DNA of 64,000 bases from Pseudomonas berkeleyensis (GCF_014109765.1 NZ_CP059139.1:62001-126000); one strand, 5' to 3'. Positions 1 to 8,922 are shown, counted from the first letter of the stretch. The notes: generated by a model from the letters alone, not told the origin. Program-made: numbers and translations.

Positions 1-1
1 T

Positions 2-655
2 ACCGCGCGTCAGCAGCATGAAGTGCTGCAAGTGGCTACCGACTTTGCGTTCGCCGCCTACTGGCTGATGCCGCGCCTGCAGCGCTTCAATCGCCTGTAT
101 CCGGAAGTCGACGTCAGTTTGATCACCAGCGAGCGCGACCCGGCCACGGTGCCCAGCGATATCGACGTGGCGATCCGTTTTGGCGATGGCCGCTTCAAGC
201 ATGGCGAAGCGCACCTGCTGTTTCGCGAAGAGGTATTTCCGGTGTGCAGCCCGCGTCTGCTCGGCGAACGTCAGCCACCGCTGCCGGTCGCGGTACTGGC
301 CGAGCTGCCGTTGCTGCACCTGCGCCCCGAGCATCGTTCGCGCTGGTTCGACTGGGACGGCCTGTTTCGTGCGCTGGGTATCGCCAGCCTGCCGACGCCA
401 GGAGCGCTGCGCTTCGACAACTACACCCTGCTGATCCAGGCGGCAATTGCCGGGCAAGGCGTGGCCATCGGCTGGCGGCATCTGGTGGATGAACTGCTGG
501 CCCAGGGGCTGCTCTGTCGTCTGGGTGATGCCGAGGCGCATTCGGCGCTCGGCTATTACCTGGTGCTGCCCGAGCGCAAGCGCCGCCAGCGCCTGACCGA
601 GCGTTTCGTCGACTGGCTGCAGGCCGAGCTGGATTCGCCAGCAACAACCGTTTGA
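2..655 (+). CDS. LysR-family transcriptional regulator, C-terminal part (5' end outside window)
   Basis: The reading frame is open from the left edge of the window, so the helix-turn-helix and the true start are missing. The visible 217 codons are a LysR effector-binding domain: an opening core with FAAYWLMPRL, a mid segment with DVAIRFGDG, and a late AIAGQGVAIGW, a pattern I associate with GcvA-type regulators. An internal GTG at 23 is not a credible start because homology runs upstream of it. The ligand and target are unknown. The gene is followed by a repeat element and then pbpG, which has no obvious link to it. Confidence 0.88.
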   Translation, partial: TARQQHEVLQVATDFAFAAYWLMPRLQRFNRLYPEVDVSLITSERDPATVPSDIDVAIRFGDGRFKHGEAHLLFREEVFPVCSPRLLGERQPPLPVAVLAELPLLHLRPEHRSRWFDWDGLFRALGIASLPTPGALRFDNYTLLIQAAIAGQGVAIGWRHLVDELLAQGLLCRLGDAEAHSALGYYLVLPERKRRQRLTERFVDWLQAELDSPATTV

Positions 656-711
656 CCGGGCCATACTGCAATAGCCAAGCGTGAGTCTCTATACTGGTCG
701 CCGCCGCTCTA

Positions 712-868
712 GCAGGCTGTTGAAAAACTGCCTGCGTTGCCATTGCTGCGTTAAAAACAGGCTGGAGCGCCAGCCCGGTCAAATGCTCATTTACAACACG
801 TAAACTGCGCTTTTTCGCCTGTTTTTGCCTTGCACTGGCTGCCTCGTCGACGTTTTTCAACGGCCTGC
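712..868. repeat. MITE-like palindromic intergenic repeat, copy 1
   Basis: A 157-bp element lies between the LysR gene and pbpG. Its ends are 17-bp inverted repeats (712-728 and 852-868, one mismatch) with the core GTTGAAAAAC / GTTTTTCAAC. Inside is a second, nested palindrome built on AAAAACAGGC / GCCTGTTTTT, and a GCTCATTTACA block. The same internal blocks recur in opposite orientation at 29454-29624. No protein is encoded. It could be a non-autonomous mobile element or a REP-like structured repeat. Confidence 0.75.
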
Positions 869-928
869 TCGCCGGTTGTTTTTCATCGCCTGCCAGCGGC
901 CCCCACACTCCAACCGGTGAAGTGAACC

Positions 929-1831
929 GTGAAACTCCGTCATTCGATTTTGGGCCTGCTGCTGTGCGGTAGCCTTGTTGTTTCGAACCTCCAGGCCGCG
1001 CCGGCCCAGCCAAAGCAGGAGCTGGCCGCTGGTAGCGCATTGCTGATCGATCTGAAAACTGGCCAGGAGTTGTATTCCAGTAATCCGGATCTGCGCCTGC
1101 CGGTCGCTTCGGTCACCAAGCTAATGACCGCCATGGTAGTGCTCGACGCCAAGCTGCCTCTGGACGAGGTACTGCCGATCACCATCCGCGATACCCAGGA
1201 AATGCAGGGCGTATTCTCCCGTGTGCGGGTGGGTAGCGAGATCACCCGTCGCGAGATGCTGCACCTGGCGCTGATGTCCTCGGAAAACCGCGCCGCCGCC
1301 AGCCTCGCCCACCATTACCCGGGTGGCCATGGCGCCTTCGTCGCGGCCATGAATGCCAAGGCCAAGGCGCTGGGTATGCGCAACAGCCACTTCGTCGAGC
1401 CGACCGGCCTGTCAGAGCAGAACGTCGCCACCGCCCGTGACCTGGCATTGATGGTCAAGGCCGCCAGCCAGTACCCGTTGATCCACCAGTTCAGCACCGA
1501 CTCGGAAGCCACCGTGGCCTTTCGCAAGCCCAACTACACCCTGGGCTTTCGCAACACCAATGCCCTGGTGCGCAAGGCGGATTGGAACATCAACCTGAGC
1601 AAGACCGGCTTCACCAATGCCGCCGGTCGCTGCCTGGTGATGGCCACCACCATCGCCAATCGTCCGGTAGCGTTCGTCGTGCTCGGCGCCTTCGGCAAGT
1701 ACACCCACATGGCCGACGCCAACCGCCTCAAGCGCTGGATGGAGACCGGCAAGGTCACCCCGGTGCCAGCCGCCGCGCTCAGCTACAAGCAGCAGAAGCT
1801 CGCCGAGTGGAGCATGCAGGCCGCGCAGTGA
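929..1831 (+). CDS. pbpG: D-alanyl-D-alanine endopeptidase (PBP7/8 type)
   Basis: A periplasmic low-molecular-weight penicillin-binding protein that cuts D-Ala-meso-DAP cross-links in peptidoglycan. The 300-residue protein has a signal peptide (cleavage near residue 23, after LQA) and all three serine-peptidase S11 motifs: SVTK at 61-64 with Ser61 as nucleophile, SEN at 118-120 and KTG at 225-227. Its length fits PbpG, which lacks the long C-terminal domain of PBP5. The start is GTG after a GGTGAAG stretch. A strong terminator follows directly, so it is a single-gene unit. Confidence 0.93.
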   Translation: MKLRHSILGLLLCGSLVVSNLQAAPAQPKQELAAGSALLIDLKTGQELYSSNPDLRLPVASVTKLMTAMVVLDAKLPLDEVLPITIRDTQEMQGVFSRVRVGSEITRREMLHLALMSSENRAAASLAHHYPGGHGAFVAAMNAKAKALGMRNSHFVEPTGLSEQNVATARDLALMVKAASQYPLIHQFSTDSEATVAFRKPNYTLGFRNTNALVRKADWNINLSKTGFTNAAGRCLVMATTIANRPVAFVVLGAFGKYTHMADANRLKRWMETGKVTPVPAAALSYKQQKLAEWSMQAAQ

Positions 1832-1845
1832 TCCGTTGCTGACGA

Positions 1846-1880
1846 AAAGGGCGACTCATTGAGTCGCCCTTTCTCTTTGT
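1846..1880 (+). terminator. Rho-independent terminator of pbpG
   Basis: A 12-bp perfect stem (AAAGGGCGACTC with GAGTCGCCCTTT, loop ATT, 1846-1872) is followed by a T-rich tail. It starts 14 bases after the pbpG stop and sits just before the convergent LysR gene. Confidence 0.85.
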
Positions 1881-1883
1881 ACC

Positions 1884-2777
1884 TCAGCTCGGGCAGCCCA
1901 GTCGCTCGCTGAGGTAATCGAGGAAGCAGGTGATGCGTGAGGCCAGTGCGGTGTTGCGGTAGTACACCGCATTGACCGGTTGGCGCACCTCCACGCGCTG
2001 CTCCGCCAGCACTTCCACCAATGCACCGCTGGCGCGAGCGCTATCGGTCATGAAGTCCGACAGGCACACCAGGCCTTCACCGATCAGCGCCAGTTCGAGC
2101 ATGGTGTCGCCGCTGGAGGCGCGCAGGCTCGGGGTGATGCGCCAGCGTTCGCCGAGGGCGTGGCGCAGCGGCCATTCATTGAGGCTCTCGGGCTCGGTGA
2201 AGCCGATCAGGCTGTGCTGCGCGAGGTCTTCGGTACGTATCGGCGTGCCGTGGCGCGCCAGGTACGCGGGGCTGGCCAGAACGCGGCGGCGGCTATGGCA
2301 CAACGGCCGGGCATGCAGGCTGGAGTCCGGCAAGTGGCCGATGCGAATGGCCAGGTCGGTACGTCGCTCCAGCAGGTCGATGATGCGGTCATCGCTGTTC
2401 AATTCCAGCTCTATCTGTGGATAACGTGCGCGAAAGTCGCCGATCAGCGGCACGATCACATGCAGCATGAACGGCGAGGCGGTATTGATGCGCAGGCGCC
2501 CGGCTGGTGCCTGGCGGCGCAGCGTCATCTGTTCCTCGGCCTCCTCGACGCTGGCCAGGATGCGCCGCGCCTGGGTCAGGAACACCTCACCCTCCTCGGT
2601 CAGCTCCAGACGCCGCGTGGTTCGGCGTAGCAGGGTGACCGCGAGCTTTTCCTCCAGGCGACTCAGTGCACGGCTGACGCCGGATGCGGTCTGATCCAGT
2701 TGCTCGGCGGCGGCACTGATGGAGCCGCTGTCGACCACGCTGACGAAGGCGAGCATTTCTTCCAGGCTGATCTTCAT
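1884..2777 (-). CDS. LysR-family regulator, YafC-like, divergent from dkgB
   Basis: A full-length LysR protein of 297 residues. The N-terminal helix-turn-helix (about residues 5-62) contains GSISAAAEQLDQTASGVSRA, followed by RRTTRRLELTEEG. The effector domain contains DLAIRIGHLPDSSLHARPL and GFTEPESLNEWP. Those stretches closely resemble E. coli YafC as I remember it, and yafC also lies beside dkgB in E. coli. The gene is divergent from dkgB with a 148-bp gap, the standard layout for a LysR gene and its target, so it probably regulates dkgB. Its effector is unknown. Confidence 0.9.
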   Translation of the reverse strand: MKISLEEMLAFVSVVDSGSISAAAEQLDQTASGVSRALSRLEEKLAVTLLRRTTRRLELTEEGEVFLTQARRILASVEEAEEQMTLRRQAPAGRLRINTASPFMLHVIVPLIGDFRARYPQIELELNSDDRIIDLLERRTDLAIRIGHLPDSSLHARPLCHSRRRVLASPAYLARHGTPIRTEDLAQHSLIGFTEPESLNEWPLRHALGERWRITPSLRASSGDTMLELALIGEGLVCLSDFMTDSARASGALVEVLAEQRVEVRQPVNAVYYRNTALASRITCFLDYLSERLGCPS

Positions 2778-2925
2778 TGTTGATCTTCAGTCAAAGGTGT
2801 TTGCTGGGCTATCGGCTTTTTCCGCATGAGTCTGGCCCGGATACTGTGCGCCATCAACTGCCTTCGGGCTTGTCCGTGGCCATAGGGCCGCCGGCGCGGC
2901 TCTGGCATCGATCAAGGAGAACTGC

Positions 2926-3729
2926 ATGAAATTCATTCCCCCATTCGGCCTTGGCACTTTCCGTCTCAAGGATCAGGTTGCCATCGACTCGGTACGCACG
3001 GGTCTGGAGTTGGGCTACCGGCATATCGACACCGCGCAGATCTACGGCAACGAGACCGCGATTGGCCAGGCCATCGCTGCCAGCAGCGTGGCGCGTGATG
3101 AGTTGTTCGTCACCACCAAGATCTGGACTGAAAACCTCGGCAGCGGCCGGGTGCTTGCCAGCCTGCAGGAGAGCCTGCAGCGCCTGGGCCTGGAACGGGT
3201 CGATCTGACGTTGATCCACTGGCCGTCGCCGAACGATGAAATCCCTGTGGCGCAGTATCTGAGCGAACTGCTGGAGGCCAAGCGCCAGGGGCTGACGGCA
3301 GCGATTGGCGTGTCCAACTTCACCATCGCCCATCTACGCCAGGCCATCGATGCCGTGGGCGTCGACGAGATTGCCACCAACCAGGTGGAGATCCATCCGT
3401 TGCTGCAGAACCGCCAGTTGGTGGATTTCGCCCGTCAGCAGGGCATCCACCTGACCGCCTACATGCCGCTGGCCTACGGCAAGGTGCTGGCCGAGCCGGC
3501 GATTCAGCGCATCGCCGCCGCCCATGGCGCCAGCCCGGCGCAGGTGGCCCTGGCCTGGTCACTGCAACAGGGTTATGCGGTGATTCCGTCCTCGACCAAA
3601 CGCGAGAACCTGGCGGCCAACCTGGCCGCCGCCGAGCTGCGCCTGAGCGCCGCCGACATGGCCGCCATCGCCACTCTGGAGCGTGGCGAGCGGGTCGCCA
3701 ATCCCGGTTTCGCGCCGCGCTGGGATTGA
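2926..3729 (+). CDS. dkgB: Aldo/keto reductase (2,5-diketo-D-gluconate reductase B type)
   Basis: A cytoplasmic NADPH-dependent aldo/keto reductase of 267 residues, the same length as E. coli DkgB. The catalytic tetrad is visible: Asp35 and Tyr40 in [10 protein letters not shown], Lys65 in TTKIW and His98 in LIHWP. The C-terminal [11 protein letters not shown] is the usual NADPH-phosphate binding signature. Family members reduce methylglyoxal and 2,5-diketogluconate; the in vivo substrate here is not deducible. AAGGAG precedes the ATG. It is divergent from the YafC-like regulator. Confidence 0.92.
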   Translation: MKFIPPFGLGTFRLKDQVAIDSVRTGLELGYRHIDTAQIYGNETAIGQAIAASSVARDELFVTTKIWTENLGSGRVLASLQESLQRLGLERVDLTLIHWPSPNDEIPVAQYLSELLEAKRQGLTAAIGVSNFTIAHLRQAIDAVGVDEIATNQVEIHPLLQNRQLVDFARQQGIHLTAYMPLAYGKVLAEPAIQRIAAAHGASPAQVALAWSLQQGYAVIPSSTKRENLAANLAAAELRLSAADMAAIATLERGERVANPGFAPRWD

Positions 3730-3758
3730 GCCCACGGAAAGTCGCCTGGCTTGCCAGC

Positions 3759-3775
3759 GGTGCGCATGGCGCACC
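3759..3775. repeat. REP-like palindrome
   Basis: GGTGCGC-ATG-GCGCACC followed by CTACC lies between the convergent dkgB and dehydrogenase genes. Palindromes with GCGCACCCTAC are typical of Pseudomonas intergenic REP sequences. No second copy was noticed in this window, so this is a call by type. It may also act as a transcription barrier between the two genes. Confidence 0.5.
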
Positions 3776-3826
3776 CTACCTGGCGCTGGACGCGCGCAGC
3801 GGACACGAAGGGATATGGGTCGTGCC

Positions 3827-4570
3827 TTAGCGGCCGCCGGCGATATCGATCAGCGCGCCAGTGGTGTAGCTGGCCTTGTCGTCGAGCAGCCAGACGATGG
3901 CTTCGGCGACCTCTTCGGCACGTCCGGCGCGGCCTAGTGGTGTGGCCTTGCCCAGGCGCTCGGCGCGGCCCGGTTGACCGCCGCTGGCGTGGATTTCGGT
4001 GTCGATCAGCCCTGGCCTCACGGCATTGACCCGCACGCCTTCGCCGCCCAGTTCCTTGGCCAGCCCGCGGGTCAGCACGTCCATTGCGCCTTTGGCGCCG
4101 GCATAGTCGACGTACTCGAATGGCGAGCCGAGGCTGGCGGCTACCGACGATACCAGCACCATCGAGCCACCTTCGCCGCCACGGCTGCGCGCCATGCGTC
4201 GAGCGCCTTCGCGCGCGGTTAGGTAGCTGCCCAGCACATTGACGTCGAACATGCGCCGCAGGCGTTCGCCACTCATGTCCAGCAACGGCATGGGTGGGGC
4301 GACGATACCGGCGTTGACCACCAGGCCATGCAGGGTGCCAAGCTTGTCCATGGCTTCGAACAGACGCTGCACGTCGTCTTCGTCGGCCACGTCGCCCTGC
4401 AGGGCGACGGCCTGGCCGCCCGCTGCGAGAATCTGCTTCACCACTTCGTCGGCGGCGCTGCGGTCGCTTCGGTAATTCACACCCACCGTCCAACCCTGGG
4501 TGGCGGCCAGCAGTGCGGTAGCGCGACCGATGCCACGGCTGGCACCGGTGATCAGCAGGTTCTTGCTCAT
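3827..4570 (-). CDS. SDR-family NAD(P)-dependent oxidoreductase
   Basis: A classical short-chain dehydrogenase of 247 residues. It has the Rossmann cofactor motif TGASRGIG (residues 8-15), NAG in the central region, Ser in LVSSVAAS, and the catalytic YAGAK (YxxxK). The frame stays open further upstream, but the ATG at 4570 is chosen because AAGGAG sits 8 bases before it and the glycine-rich motif then falls at the usual position. The opposite-strand stretch upstream belongs to the transporter gene. The substrate is unknown; glucose-dehydrogenase/FabG-like enzymes are the nearest relatives by motif. Confidence 0.9.
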   Translation of the reverse strand: MSKNLLITGASRGIGRATALLAATQGWTVGVNYRSDRSAADEVVKQILAAGGQAVALQGDVADEDDVQRLFEAMDKLGTLHGLVVNAGIVAPPMPLLDMSGERLRRMFDVNVLGSYLTAREGARRMARSRGGEGGSMVLVSSVAASLGSPFEYVDYAGAKGAMDVLTRGLAKELGGEGVRVNAVRPGLIDTEIHASGGQPGRAERLGKATPLGRAGRAEEVAEAIVWLLDDKASYTTGALIDIAGGR

Positions 4571-4608
4571 GGGCAGGCTCCTTGTCGTGAAGGCCCAAGA
4601 GTGCCTGT

Positions 4609-6084
4609 TCAGATCCAGCCTAGCCAGCGCCACCAGGTCAGCGCGAACACCAGCATCAGGAGGTAGCCGACCAGCGTCAGCCAGATGCCGGTACGCAGGA
4701 ACTGCCGCGCGGTGAAGGTTTCCGTGCCGATGCAGACCATATTCTGCGGCGCGTTGATCGGCAGCAGGAAGCCGAAGCTGACCACGTAGCCGAGCAGCAT
4801 GCTCATGCCCAGCGGGTTGATGTCGCCGCCGAGCTGCAGCAGCAGGGCGATCATGATCGGCAGCATCGCCGAGGTCAGCGCCGTGGCGCTGGCGAAACCC
4901 AGGTGGATGAGGATCAGGAACAGACCGAGCACGGCGAATACCCAGAATGGCGACAGCCCTTCCATGCCGAGGTAGGTCACCAGCAGCTTGGCCAGCCAGG
5001 TGCCGGCGCCGGTGGTCAGCACTGCGCTGCCGAGGCTGATACCCACGCCAAAGACGATCACCGTGCCCCATGGAATGCGCGGTTGCGCCTGCTTCCAGCT
5101 CATCACGCCGAGACCGGGCATCAGCAGAACGGCAAGACCCACCAGGGTGGTGGAGGCCGTGTCGAAGCTGTGCAGCTTGCCTTCGGTGGCCCAGAAGCCG
5201 AGCAGGGTGAGGACGGTGATCAGCAGCTTGCGCTCGTCGAAGGTCATCGGGCCGAGCTCGGCCAGTGCCTTGCGCACCGCTTCCTTGCCGCCTTCGATGC
5301 GGTCGGTCTCCGGTGGCATCACGCGCAGGATCACCCAGTACAGCACCGCCGACATCAGCAGGCTCCAGGGCGCGCCGGCGATCAGCCAGTCGGTCCAGGT
5401 CACCGATTCGCCGAGCAGCTTATGCATGAAACCGGCGGTGAGCAGGTTCTGCGCTGCCGAGGTCTGGATGCCGACGTTCCAGATGCTGGTGGCCTGGGCG
5501 ACCAGGATCATGATGCCGCCCGCGAGTGCCGAGCGTTTGTCGACGCCGAAGGCAGCGATCACACCCATCATGATCGGTACCACGCAGGCCACTCGCGCTG
5601 TCGCGCTGGGCACGATGAAGCTGAGCAATATGGTCACCACGATGGCGCCCAGCAGCACGCGGTGGGTACTGGCGCCGACCTTCGACAGGGTCAGCAGGGC
5701 GATGCGCTTGTCCAGCCCGGTCTGGGTCATCGCGGCGGCGATGAACAGGGCCGAGGCCACCAGTGCCAATGCCGAGTTGGCGAAGCCGCCGAGCGCCATG
5801 CTCAAGGCGTCCTTGGTGCCGATCAGCTTGTCCGGGTCGCTCAACGTCGGCGCGCTGCCAAGGAGGAAGGCCATCAGCGCCAGGATCATGATGGCGCTGA
5901 CTTCATAGCTGACCGATTCGCTGATCCAGACGATCACGGCGAAAGCCAGGATCGCCAGCATGCGCTGTCCAGCGAGCGGCAGGCCGGTCTGCTCAGGCAG
6001 CAGGATGATGCCGACCAGCGCCAGCAGTGCGAGCAACAGTCCCCATGGAACGCGTGGGGCACTGGTTTGAGCGATGACGGGCAT
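4609..6084 (-). CDS. DASS-family (SLC13-like) anion:sodium symporter
   Basis: A polytopic inner-membrane protein of 491 residues with a dozen or so hydrophobic segments. It shows the family pattern of divalent anion:Na+ symporters: an N-terminal LLPEQTGLPLAGQRMLAI, an internal IVPSATARVACVVPI, and a late GFASATALTSAMLPIM. These resemble the paired SNT/anion-binding regions of DASS proteins such as E. coli YbhI. A di- or tricarboxylate is the likely substrate class. The start at 6084 (MPVIAQ) is preferred over an upstream frame extension because a GGAGA ribosome site precedes it. The SDR gene follows 38 bp downstream and may be co-transcribed. Confidence 0.88.
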   Translation of the reverse strand: MPVIAQTSAPRVPWGLLLALLALVGIILLPEQTGLPLAGQRMLAILAFAVIVWISESVSYEVSAIMILALMAFLLGSAPTLSDPDKLIGTKDALSMALGGFANSALALVASALFIAAAMTQTGLDKRIALLTLSKVGASTHRVLLGAIVVTILLSFIVPSATARVACVVPIMMGVIAAFGVDKRSALAGGIMILVAQATSIWNVGIQTSAAQNLLTAGFMHKLLGESVTWTDWLIAGAPWSLLMSAVLYWVILRVMPPETDRIEGGKEAVRKALAELGPMTFDERKLLITVLTLLGFWATEGKLHSFDTASTTLVGLAVLLMPGLGVMSWKQAQPRIPWGTVIVFGVGISLGSAVLTTGAGTWLAKLLVTYLGMEGLSPFWVFAVLGLFLILIHLGFASATALTSAMLPIMIALLLQLGGDINPLGMSMLLGYVVSFGFLLPINAPQNMVCIGTETFTARQFLRTGIWLTLVGYLLMLVFALTWWRWLGWI

Positions 6085-6539
6085 GGCGTTTCTCCGGGAG
6101 ATATCCAATGGTTGGAATCTAGTTCCCGATGCTCGCCGCGCCATTGAGGCAGGTCAGTCCGTGGCGATGTTGAGAGGTTTCATTTTTCGCACCTAATTGG
6201 TGCAATTTGCCTGTTCAATATGGTGCAAATTGCACCTGAAACGATCATTTTCGATAGTTGTGTGTCTGGATGTGGCACTTTGTGCGTCGCAGCCCAGGAT
6301 AGGCGATGCTTGAGCCTGTCCCGGCATGTGCCGCACAGCCAACAGCCGCTCCGCCCGCATCGGGCAAGGGTGGGAAGATGGCTGGATTTTCTTGCGCCGC
6401 TTTATCTGGAGGCGCAATTTTTGCTAGAAAACCAAGGGTTTGTCTCATGTTCCGGGTTTGCCGGAGGCGTGCACAGTTTTTGACCGACCCATCCCCTCCG
6501 CTGCAGTCATCAGCCTGGGGGCTGACCTAAGGAGCCGCG
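6085..6539. other. 455-bp divergent intergenic region (DASS transporter / YbaL-type antiporter)
   Basis: No credible gene is visible; short frames here lack ribosome sites and similarity. It contains the promoters of two divergent transporter genes, the GGTGCAA palindrome cluster at 6188-6236, and AAGGAG just before the antiporter start. The transcript leader of the antiporter may be long (up to about 300 bases). I saw no riboswitch class I recognise. Confidence 0.6.
6188..6236. promoter_or_regulatory. Cluster of GGTGCAA palindromes (candidate operator)
   Basis: Three overlapping symmetric elements occur. First, CGCAC-N7-GTGCA (6188-6204) is close to the NtrC-site form TGCAC-N7-GTGCA. Second, GGTGCAATTTGC starts at 6199. 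Third, a perfect 15-bp palindrome GGTGCAA-A-TTGCACC lies at 6222-6236. The centres of the second and third are 23 bp apart, about two helical turns. I saw no good sigma-54 promoter in either direction, so NtrC control is only a possibility; another dimeric regulator is equally likely. Confidence 0.5.
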
Positions 6540-8270
6540 ATGGAACACAACGTCTCACTCATCACAATGCTGGCAGGGGGCTTCGGCCTTGCGCTGATTT
6601 TCGGCTTCATCGCCGAGAAGATCCGCCTGCCAGCATTGGTCGGCTATCTGTTTGCCGGCATCATCATGGGCCCGGCCACTCCTGGCTTCGTGGCGGATAT
6701 GGAACTGGCGCCGCAGCTGCTGGAAATCGGCGTGATGCTGCTGATGTTCGGTGTCGGCCTGCACTTTTCCCTCAAGGATCTGCTCGCGGTAAAGAAGATC
6801 GCCCTGCCCGGTGCCGTGGTGCAGATGGGCCTGGCCACCGTGCTTGGCCTGGGCGTCGCCAGCTGGTGGGGCTGGACCTTCGGTGAGAGCCTGCTGCTCG
6901 GCCTGTCGCTGTCCTGCGCCAGTACCGTGGTGCTGCTCAAGGCGCTGGAAACACGCGGCATCCTCGATTCGATGAACGGCCGCATCGCTGTCGGCTGGCT
7001 GGTGGTCGAGGATCTCGCCACTGTGCTGGTATTGGTATTGCTGCCGCCATTGGCGGGCGTGCTGGGCGGCAACAGCCCGGCTGCCGGTGATGCCAGTTCA
7101 CCGCTGTGGTACGTGCTCGGTGTGACCCTGCTACAGGTCGCCGGCTTCATCGCGCTGATGCTGCTGGTGGGCCGCCGCGTGCTGCCGTGGATGCTGATGC
7201 AGATCGCCAAGACCGGCTCGCGCGAACTCTTCACCCTGTCCGTGGTGGCGGCAGCCATCGGTATCGCCTACGGTGCTGCGGTGCTGTTCCACGTTTCCTT
7301 CGCCCTCGGCGCGTTCTTCGCCGGCACCGTGATGCGCGAGTCGGATCTGTCGCACCGCGCCGCCGAGGAATCGCTGCCGCTGCGTGATGCCTTCTCCGTG
7401 CTGTTCTTCGTTTCGGTGGGCATGCTGTTCGACCCCACCGTGCTGCTGGCCGAGCCGCTGCGTGTGGTCGCGGTAGTGGCCATCGTCATCATCGGCAAGG
7501 GTCTGGCGGCCGTGTTCCTGGTATTGGCCTTCCGCTATCCGCTGAACACGGCGCTGACCGTGGCGGCGAGTCTGGCGCAGATCGGCGAGTTCTCCTTCAT
7601 CCTCGCCGGCCTCGGCATGGCGCTGGGCTTGCTGCCGCAGGAGGGCATGAGCCTGGTGCTGGCCGGTGCGCTGATTTCCATCGCGCTCAATCCGCTGGTG
7701 TTCGGCATGATCCAGCCGTTCAAGGCGCTGGTGCTCAAGCGCTCTGCCCTGGCGCGGCGTCTGGAGCATCGCGCCGACCCGCTGGCCGTGCTGCCGATGA
7801 GCACCGAGAAGAAATTCCTCGAAGGCCAGGTGGTGGTGGTTGGCTACGGTCGCGTGGGCCGGCGCATCGTCAAGGCGCTGGGCGAGCGGCATATCCCGTT
7901 TGTGGTGGTCGAGCAGAACCGCGAGCGCGTCGAGCAGATTCGTGCCGAAGGCCTGGCAGCGGTCAGCGGTGACTCCGGTGATCCGGGTACGTTGATCCAG
8001 GCGCACATCGCCAAGGCCTCGATGCTGGTCATCGCCACGCCGGATCCGATGAACGTGCAGCGCATGGTGGAAATCGCCCGCACGCTGAACCCGGACATCG
8101 AAGTGGTGATCCGCACCCACAGCCCGGATGCCGTGCAGATCTTCCGTCGTGACGGTATCGGCGAGGTGTTCTTCGACGAGGAAGAACTGGCACGCGGTAT
8201 GAAGAACCATATCCTGTCCAAGTTCGCCCCGGCCGAAGCCGAGAGCCACAAACCGGCTCACGGTCACTGA
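6540..8270 (+). CDS. ybaL: YbaL-type CPA2 monovalent cation:proton antiporter with TrkA-N domain
   Basis: An inner-membrane antiporter of 576 residues. Residues 1-390 are a hydrophobic Kef/Na-H exchanger domain, with LLMFGVGLHFSLKDL, VGWLVVEDLATVL and HVSFALGAFFAG. Residues about 420-540 are a cytoplasmic nucleotide-binding TrkA-N (RCK) domain starting VVVVGYGRVGRRI. Segments match E. coli YbaL closely as I recall it. Such proteins export K+ (or Na+) in exchange for H+ and are gated by ligand binding to the RCK domain. It has AAGGAG before the ATG and is followed by a strong terminator, so it is monocistronic. The ion and the gating ligand are not readable from sequence. Confidence 0.92.
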   Translation: MEHNVSLITMLAGGFGLALIFGFIAEKIRLPALVGYLFAGIIMGPATPGFVADMELAPQLLEIGVMLLMFGVGLHFSLKDLLAVKKIALPGAVVQMGLATVLGLGVASWWGWTFGESLLLGLSLSCASTVVLLKALETRGILDSMNGRIAVGWLVVEDLATVLVLVLLPPLAGVLGGNSPAAGDASSPLWYVLGVTLLQVAGFIALMLLVGRRVLPWMLMQIAKTGSRELFTLSVVAAAIGIAYGAAVLFHVSFALGAFFAGTVMRESDLSHRAAEESLPLRDAFSVLFFVSVGMLFDPTVLLAEPLRVVAVVAIVIIGKGLAAVFLVLAFRYPLNTALTVAASLAQIGEFSFILAGLGMALGLLPQEGMSLVLAGALISIALNPLVFGMIQPFKALVLKRSALARRLEHRADPLAVLPMSTEKKFLEGQVVVVGYGRVGRRIVKALGERHIPFVVVEQNRERVEQIRAEGLAAVSGDSGDPGTLIQAHIAKASMLVIATPDPMNVQRMVEIARTLNPDIEVVIRTHSPDAVQIFRRDGIGEVFFDEEELARGMKNHILSKFAPAEAESHKPAHGH

Positions 8271-8285
8271 CAGCCGGGATGACCC

Positions 8286-8322
8286 AAGCCGCTGGCGGAG
8301 CGATCCGCCAGCGGCTTTTTTG
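8286..8322 (+). terminator. Rho-independent terminator of the YbaL-type antiporter
   Basis: A 14-bp perfect stem (AAGCCGCTGGCGGA / TCCGCCAGCGGCTT) closes on a GCGA tetraloop and is followed by a T run. Confidence 0.92.
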
Positions 8323-8483
8323 TGCCGATTTCTTTTGTCGAAAACCGCGCAGTAGAGCACTGCCGGGTTGGTGAGGCATGCCACAAATCGGGCCGTGCGC
8401 AACGCAGGGCGGACATGCTGCGGTACCATCGGCGCCTCTCGCGTTCGCCAGCGAGCGCATCCTGACCCGATAAGGAGATCACC

Positions 8484-8882
8484 ATGAAAAAACTGTTGTT
8501 CGTATCCCTGGCCGTTGTCCTGTCCAGCGCCAGCGCTTTCGCTGCCTCGGTCGACAAAGACCAGCTCGTCGGTATCTGGGCCATGAAGCCATTGAACAAC
8601 GGCATCGCCAACGTGGTGGAGTTCACCGCTGACGGCAAGAGCAACCTGCACCCCTTCAATTGCGAAGAGCCCAGCCCAAGCCAGCCGGAAGTGGAAGTCT
8701 CCGACTACCGCATCAGCGAGGACGGCAAGACCATCCAGATCACCTCGCCCTACCAGAGCTTCGACCTGCAGGTGCTGAGCTTCGCGCTGGCCGCCATGCA
8801 ATTGGGCATGGAGATCGAAGGCCATCAACTGCAGTTCTCCTACCTCAAGCGCGACAAGATCGAGTCGCTCTGCGCGCAATGA
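8484..8882 (+). CDS. Small secreted protein of unknown function
   Basis: 132 residues with a clear Sec signal peptide (MKKLL start, cleavage after AFA near residue 20) and an AAGGAG ribosome site. The mature part begins SVDKDQLVGIWAM, a pattern seen at the start of lipocalin-like small periplasmic proteins. It has two cysteines (one in FNCEEPSP, one in ESLCAQ at the C-terminus) that could form a disulfide. I do not recognise a family with confidence. It stands alone, with a GC-rich hairpin after it. Confidence 0.8.
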   Translation: MKKLLFVSLAVVLSSASAFAASVDKDQLVGIWAMKPLNNGIANVVEFTADGKSNLHPFNCEEPSPSQPEVEVSDYRISEDGKTIQITSPYQSFDLQVLSFALAAMQLGMEIEGHQLQFSYLKRDKIESLCAQ

Positions 8883-8896
8883 TCCTCCTGATCACC

Positions 8897-8922
8897 AGGG
8901 CGCGGTGAACCGATCGCGCCCT
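8897..8922 (+). terminator. Possible terminator hairpin
   Basis: An 8-bp perfect GC-rich stem AGGGCGCG / CGCGCCCT with a 10-base loop starts 15 bases after the stop of the secreted-protein gene. The T tract after it is weak, so it may attenuate rather than terminate. Confidence 0.4.

Noticed and set aside
195..1040. Long minus-strand frame across the LysR 3' end, repeat and pbpG start
   Set aside because: It runs antisense to two real genes and through the palindromic repeat, shows no domain and has low-complexity Arg/Ala-rich composition typical of shadow frames in GC-rich DNA.
6260..6285. Sigma-54 promoter TGGCAC near 6266 to pair with the NtrC-like site
   Set aside because: The -12 GC element is not at the required distance after TGGCAC, so the spacing rule fails.
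6085..6539. Riboswitch or small gene in the long antiporter leader
   Set aside because: No conserved riboswitch core that I know was found, and the short frames lack start signals.
7131..8879. 582-codon minus-strand frame over the antiporter and secreted-protein genes
   Set aside because: It crosses the strong terminator at 8286-8322 and is antisense to two well-supported genes; His/Gln-rich shadow composition.
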